Below, in pieces: positions 11,505 to 12,293 of a stretch of DNA of 12,293 bases; positions within the stretch are counted from its first letter, which is position 1; each line of letters starts with the position of its first letter. The notes beneath the pieces are model-generated. The model saw only the letters and a list, made by a program, of their open reading frames with translations. It was not told the origin of the DNA and searched no databases. This stretch comes from Acidobacteriota bacterium (lineage in GTDB: Bacteria; Acidobacteriota; Terriglobia; Acidiferrales; UBA7541). The stretch is taken from assembly GCA_003161195.1 (NCBI GenBank), contig PMOV01000113.1, positions 1 through 12,293 on the forward strand. Direction: 5' to 3'. The translations under genes and the position numbers were made by a program.

Positions 11505-12293
11505 CTATTTTGCGGTGGCGAACTGCGTCTGGAAGGAGAAGCCGTACTTGCGCAATGTATCGCGTCCCGCGGGGCTCATGACGAATTCGAGGAACGCGCG
11601 AGCGGCGGATTTGTCGCCGGCGCTTTTTAGGACGATTGCGCCTTGCTCGATGGGTGGGTAGGCGTTCGGCGGGACTTCCCATCGCTTGCCATCTTTCATG
11701 GCTGGCGCGAGCGCCAGTGATAAAGCCACTAGCCCGGCCTGCGCGTTACCGGATTGCACGAATTGCGCGGCTTGCGAAATATTTTCGCCGTAGACGAGTT
11801 TGGCTTTTACCTGGTCGTAGATTCCGGCGCTGTGCAGGGCGGCAACAGCCGCGCGTCCATACGGAGCGTGCTCGGGATTGGCGACCGCAATCTTGGTGAT
11901 GCGCGAATCCAGCAACGCTTTCCAGCCGTCTTTCGTAATGTCGACGGCGGAGTCCGCGGGCGTCCACAGAACTAGCTTGCCGAGGGCGTATTTGGTCAGC
12001 GTGCCCGGTTCAGCGAGGCCCGCAGCATCCAGCTTTTTGGCGTATTCCATGTCCGCGGAGAAAAACAGGTCGAAGGGCGCCCCGTTTTGCAGCTGCGCGT
12101 AGAAATTTCCGCTGGAGCCGTAGCTGACGGTAATTTGCGCCTTGGACGTTTTCTGAAATTGCGCGACGAGCTCCTGCATCGCGAATCGTAAATCGGCCGC
12201 AGCGGCAACACGGACCGTGGCCGGGGCCGCCGATACCGTAGCGGCTTGCGCGCGCACGGGCGATGCTGGCGCAATTCCGGCGATCACGGCCAG
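11505..12293 (-). CDS. modA: Molybdate ABC transporter substrate-binding protein (5' end cut by window)
   Basis: The frame is open to the window edge. The last visible codons upstream (Leu-Ala-Val-Ile-Ala-Gly...) still belong to a signal peptide ending near VRAQA, so the true start lies just outside; a GTG at 12287 is in frame but unlikely to be it. The mature protein is a complete ModA-type periplasmic binding protein of about 240 residues. Landmarks: VRVAAAADLRFAMQELVAQF at the start, YGSSGNFYAQLQNGAPFDLFFSAD (Ser residues that hold the oxyanion, then the domain hinge), KIAVANPEHAPYGRAA, and VPPNAYPPIEQGAIVL carrying the Tyr of the binding site. It should capture molybdate or tungstate and deliver it to ModB. 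It is first of modABC on the minus strand. No Mo-responsive operator can be sought because the upstream region is outside the window. Confidence 0.9.
   Translation of the reverse strand: MAVIAGIAPASPVRAQAATVSAAPATVRVAAAADLRFAMQELVAQFQKTSKAQITVSYGSSGNFYAQLQNGAPFDLFFSADMEYAKKLDAAGLAEPGTLTKYALGKLVLWTPADSAVDITKDGWKALLDSRITKIAVANPEHAPYGRAAVAALHSAGIYDQVKAKLVYGENISQAAQFVQSGNAQAGLVALSLALAPAMKDGKRWEVPPNAYPPIEQGAIVLKSAGDKSAARAFLEFVMSPAGRDTLRKYGFSFQTQFATAK

Noticed and set aside
11326..11682. N-terminal extension of modB overlapping modA
   Set aside because: The extra ~119 residues are Arg-rich, overlap the 3' end of modA, and are not part of any ModB. The permease starts cleanly at 11325.

Overview
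The window looks like chromosomal DNA from an acidobacterium. It is GC-rich (about 60% by eye) with coding strands biased to codons ending in C. The best lineage markers are a VWA protein of the 'VWFA-related Acidobacterial domain' type, a membrane-anchored Ser/Thr kinase fused to a PD40 (WD40-like) propeller, and many small secreted proteins. The assignment rests on recognised gene families, not on a marker gene.

Layout. 1-2617 (+): 3' end of a VWA protein, a secreted DinB-like protein and a secreted nucleoside-hydrolase-like protein. 2618-2937: a gene-free convergent gap holding a hairpin-rich, repeat-like element. 2938-3975 (-): a periplasmic di-haem cytochrome c with a GTG start set by a strong RBS. 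4128-4908 (-): a tandem-DUF2007 protein, apparently from a leaderless promoter, and a small low-GC orphan gene. 5053-7812 (+): the kinase/PD40 receptor, preceded by a good sigma70-type promoter. 7813-8078: an AT-rich patch with a perfect palindrome. 8079-9859 (+): three exported or membrane-anchored proteins (an orphan, a mono-haem cytochrome c and a small 'AHGDK' OB-type protein). 9941-12293 (-): modA (cut by the window edge), modB and modC of a molybdate ABC importer.

How they work together. Only modABC is a clear functional unit: binding protein, permease and ATPase for molybdate or tungstate. The two cytochromes, on opposite strands, point to periplasmic electron transfer but have no visible partner oxidase or dehydrogenase. 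The kinase probably couples an envelope signal to phosphorylation; the divergent small genes beside it may or may not be linked.

No clearly new multi-gene system was found. The best leads are the tandem-DUF2007 gene with its palindrome over the -10 box, the nucleoside-hydrolase-like protein with a rewritten metal loop, the structured intergenic element near 2751-2830, and two related palindromes around the 8079-8717 orphan gene.
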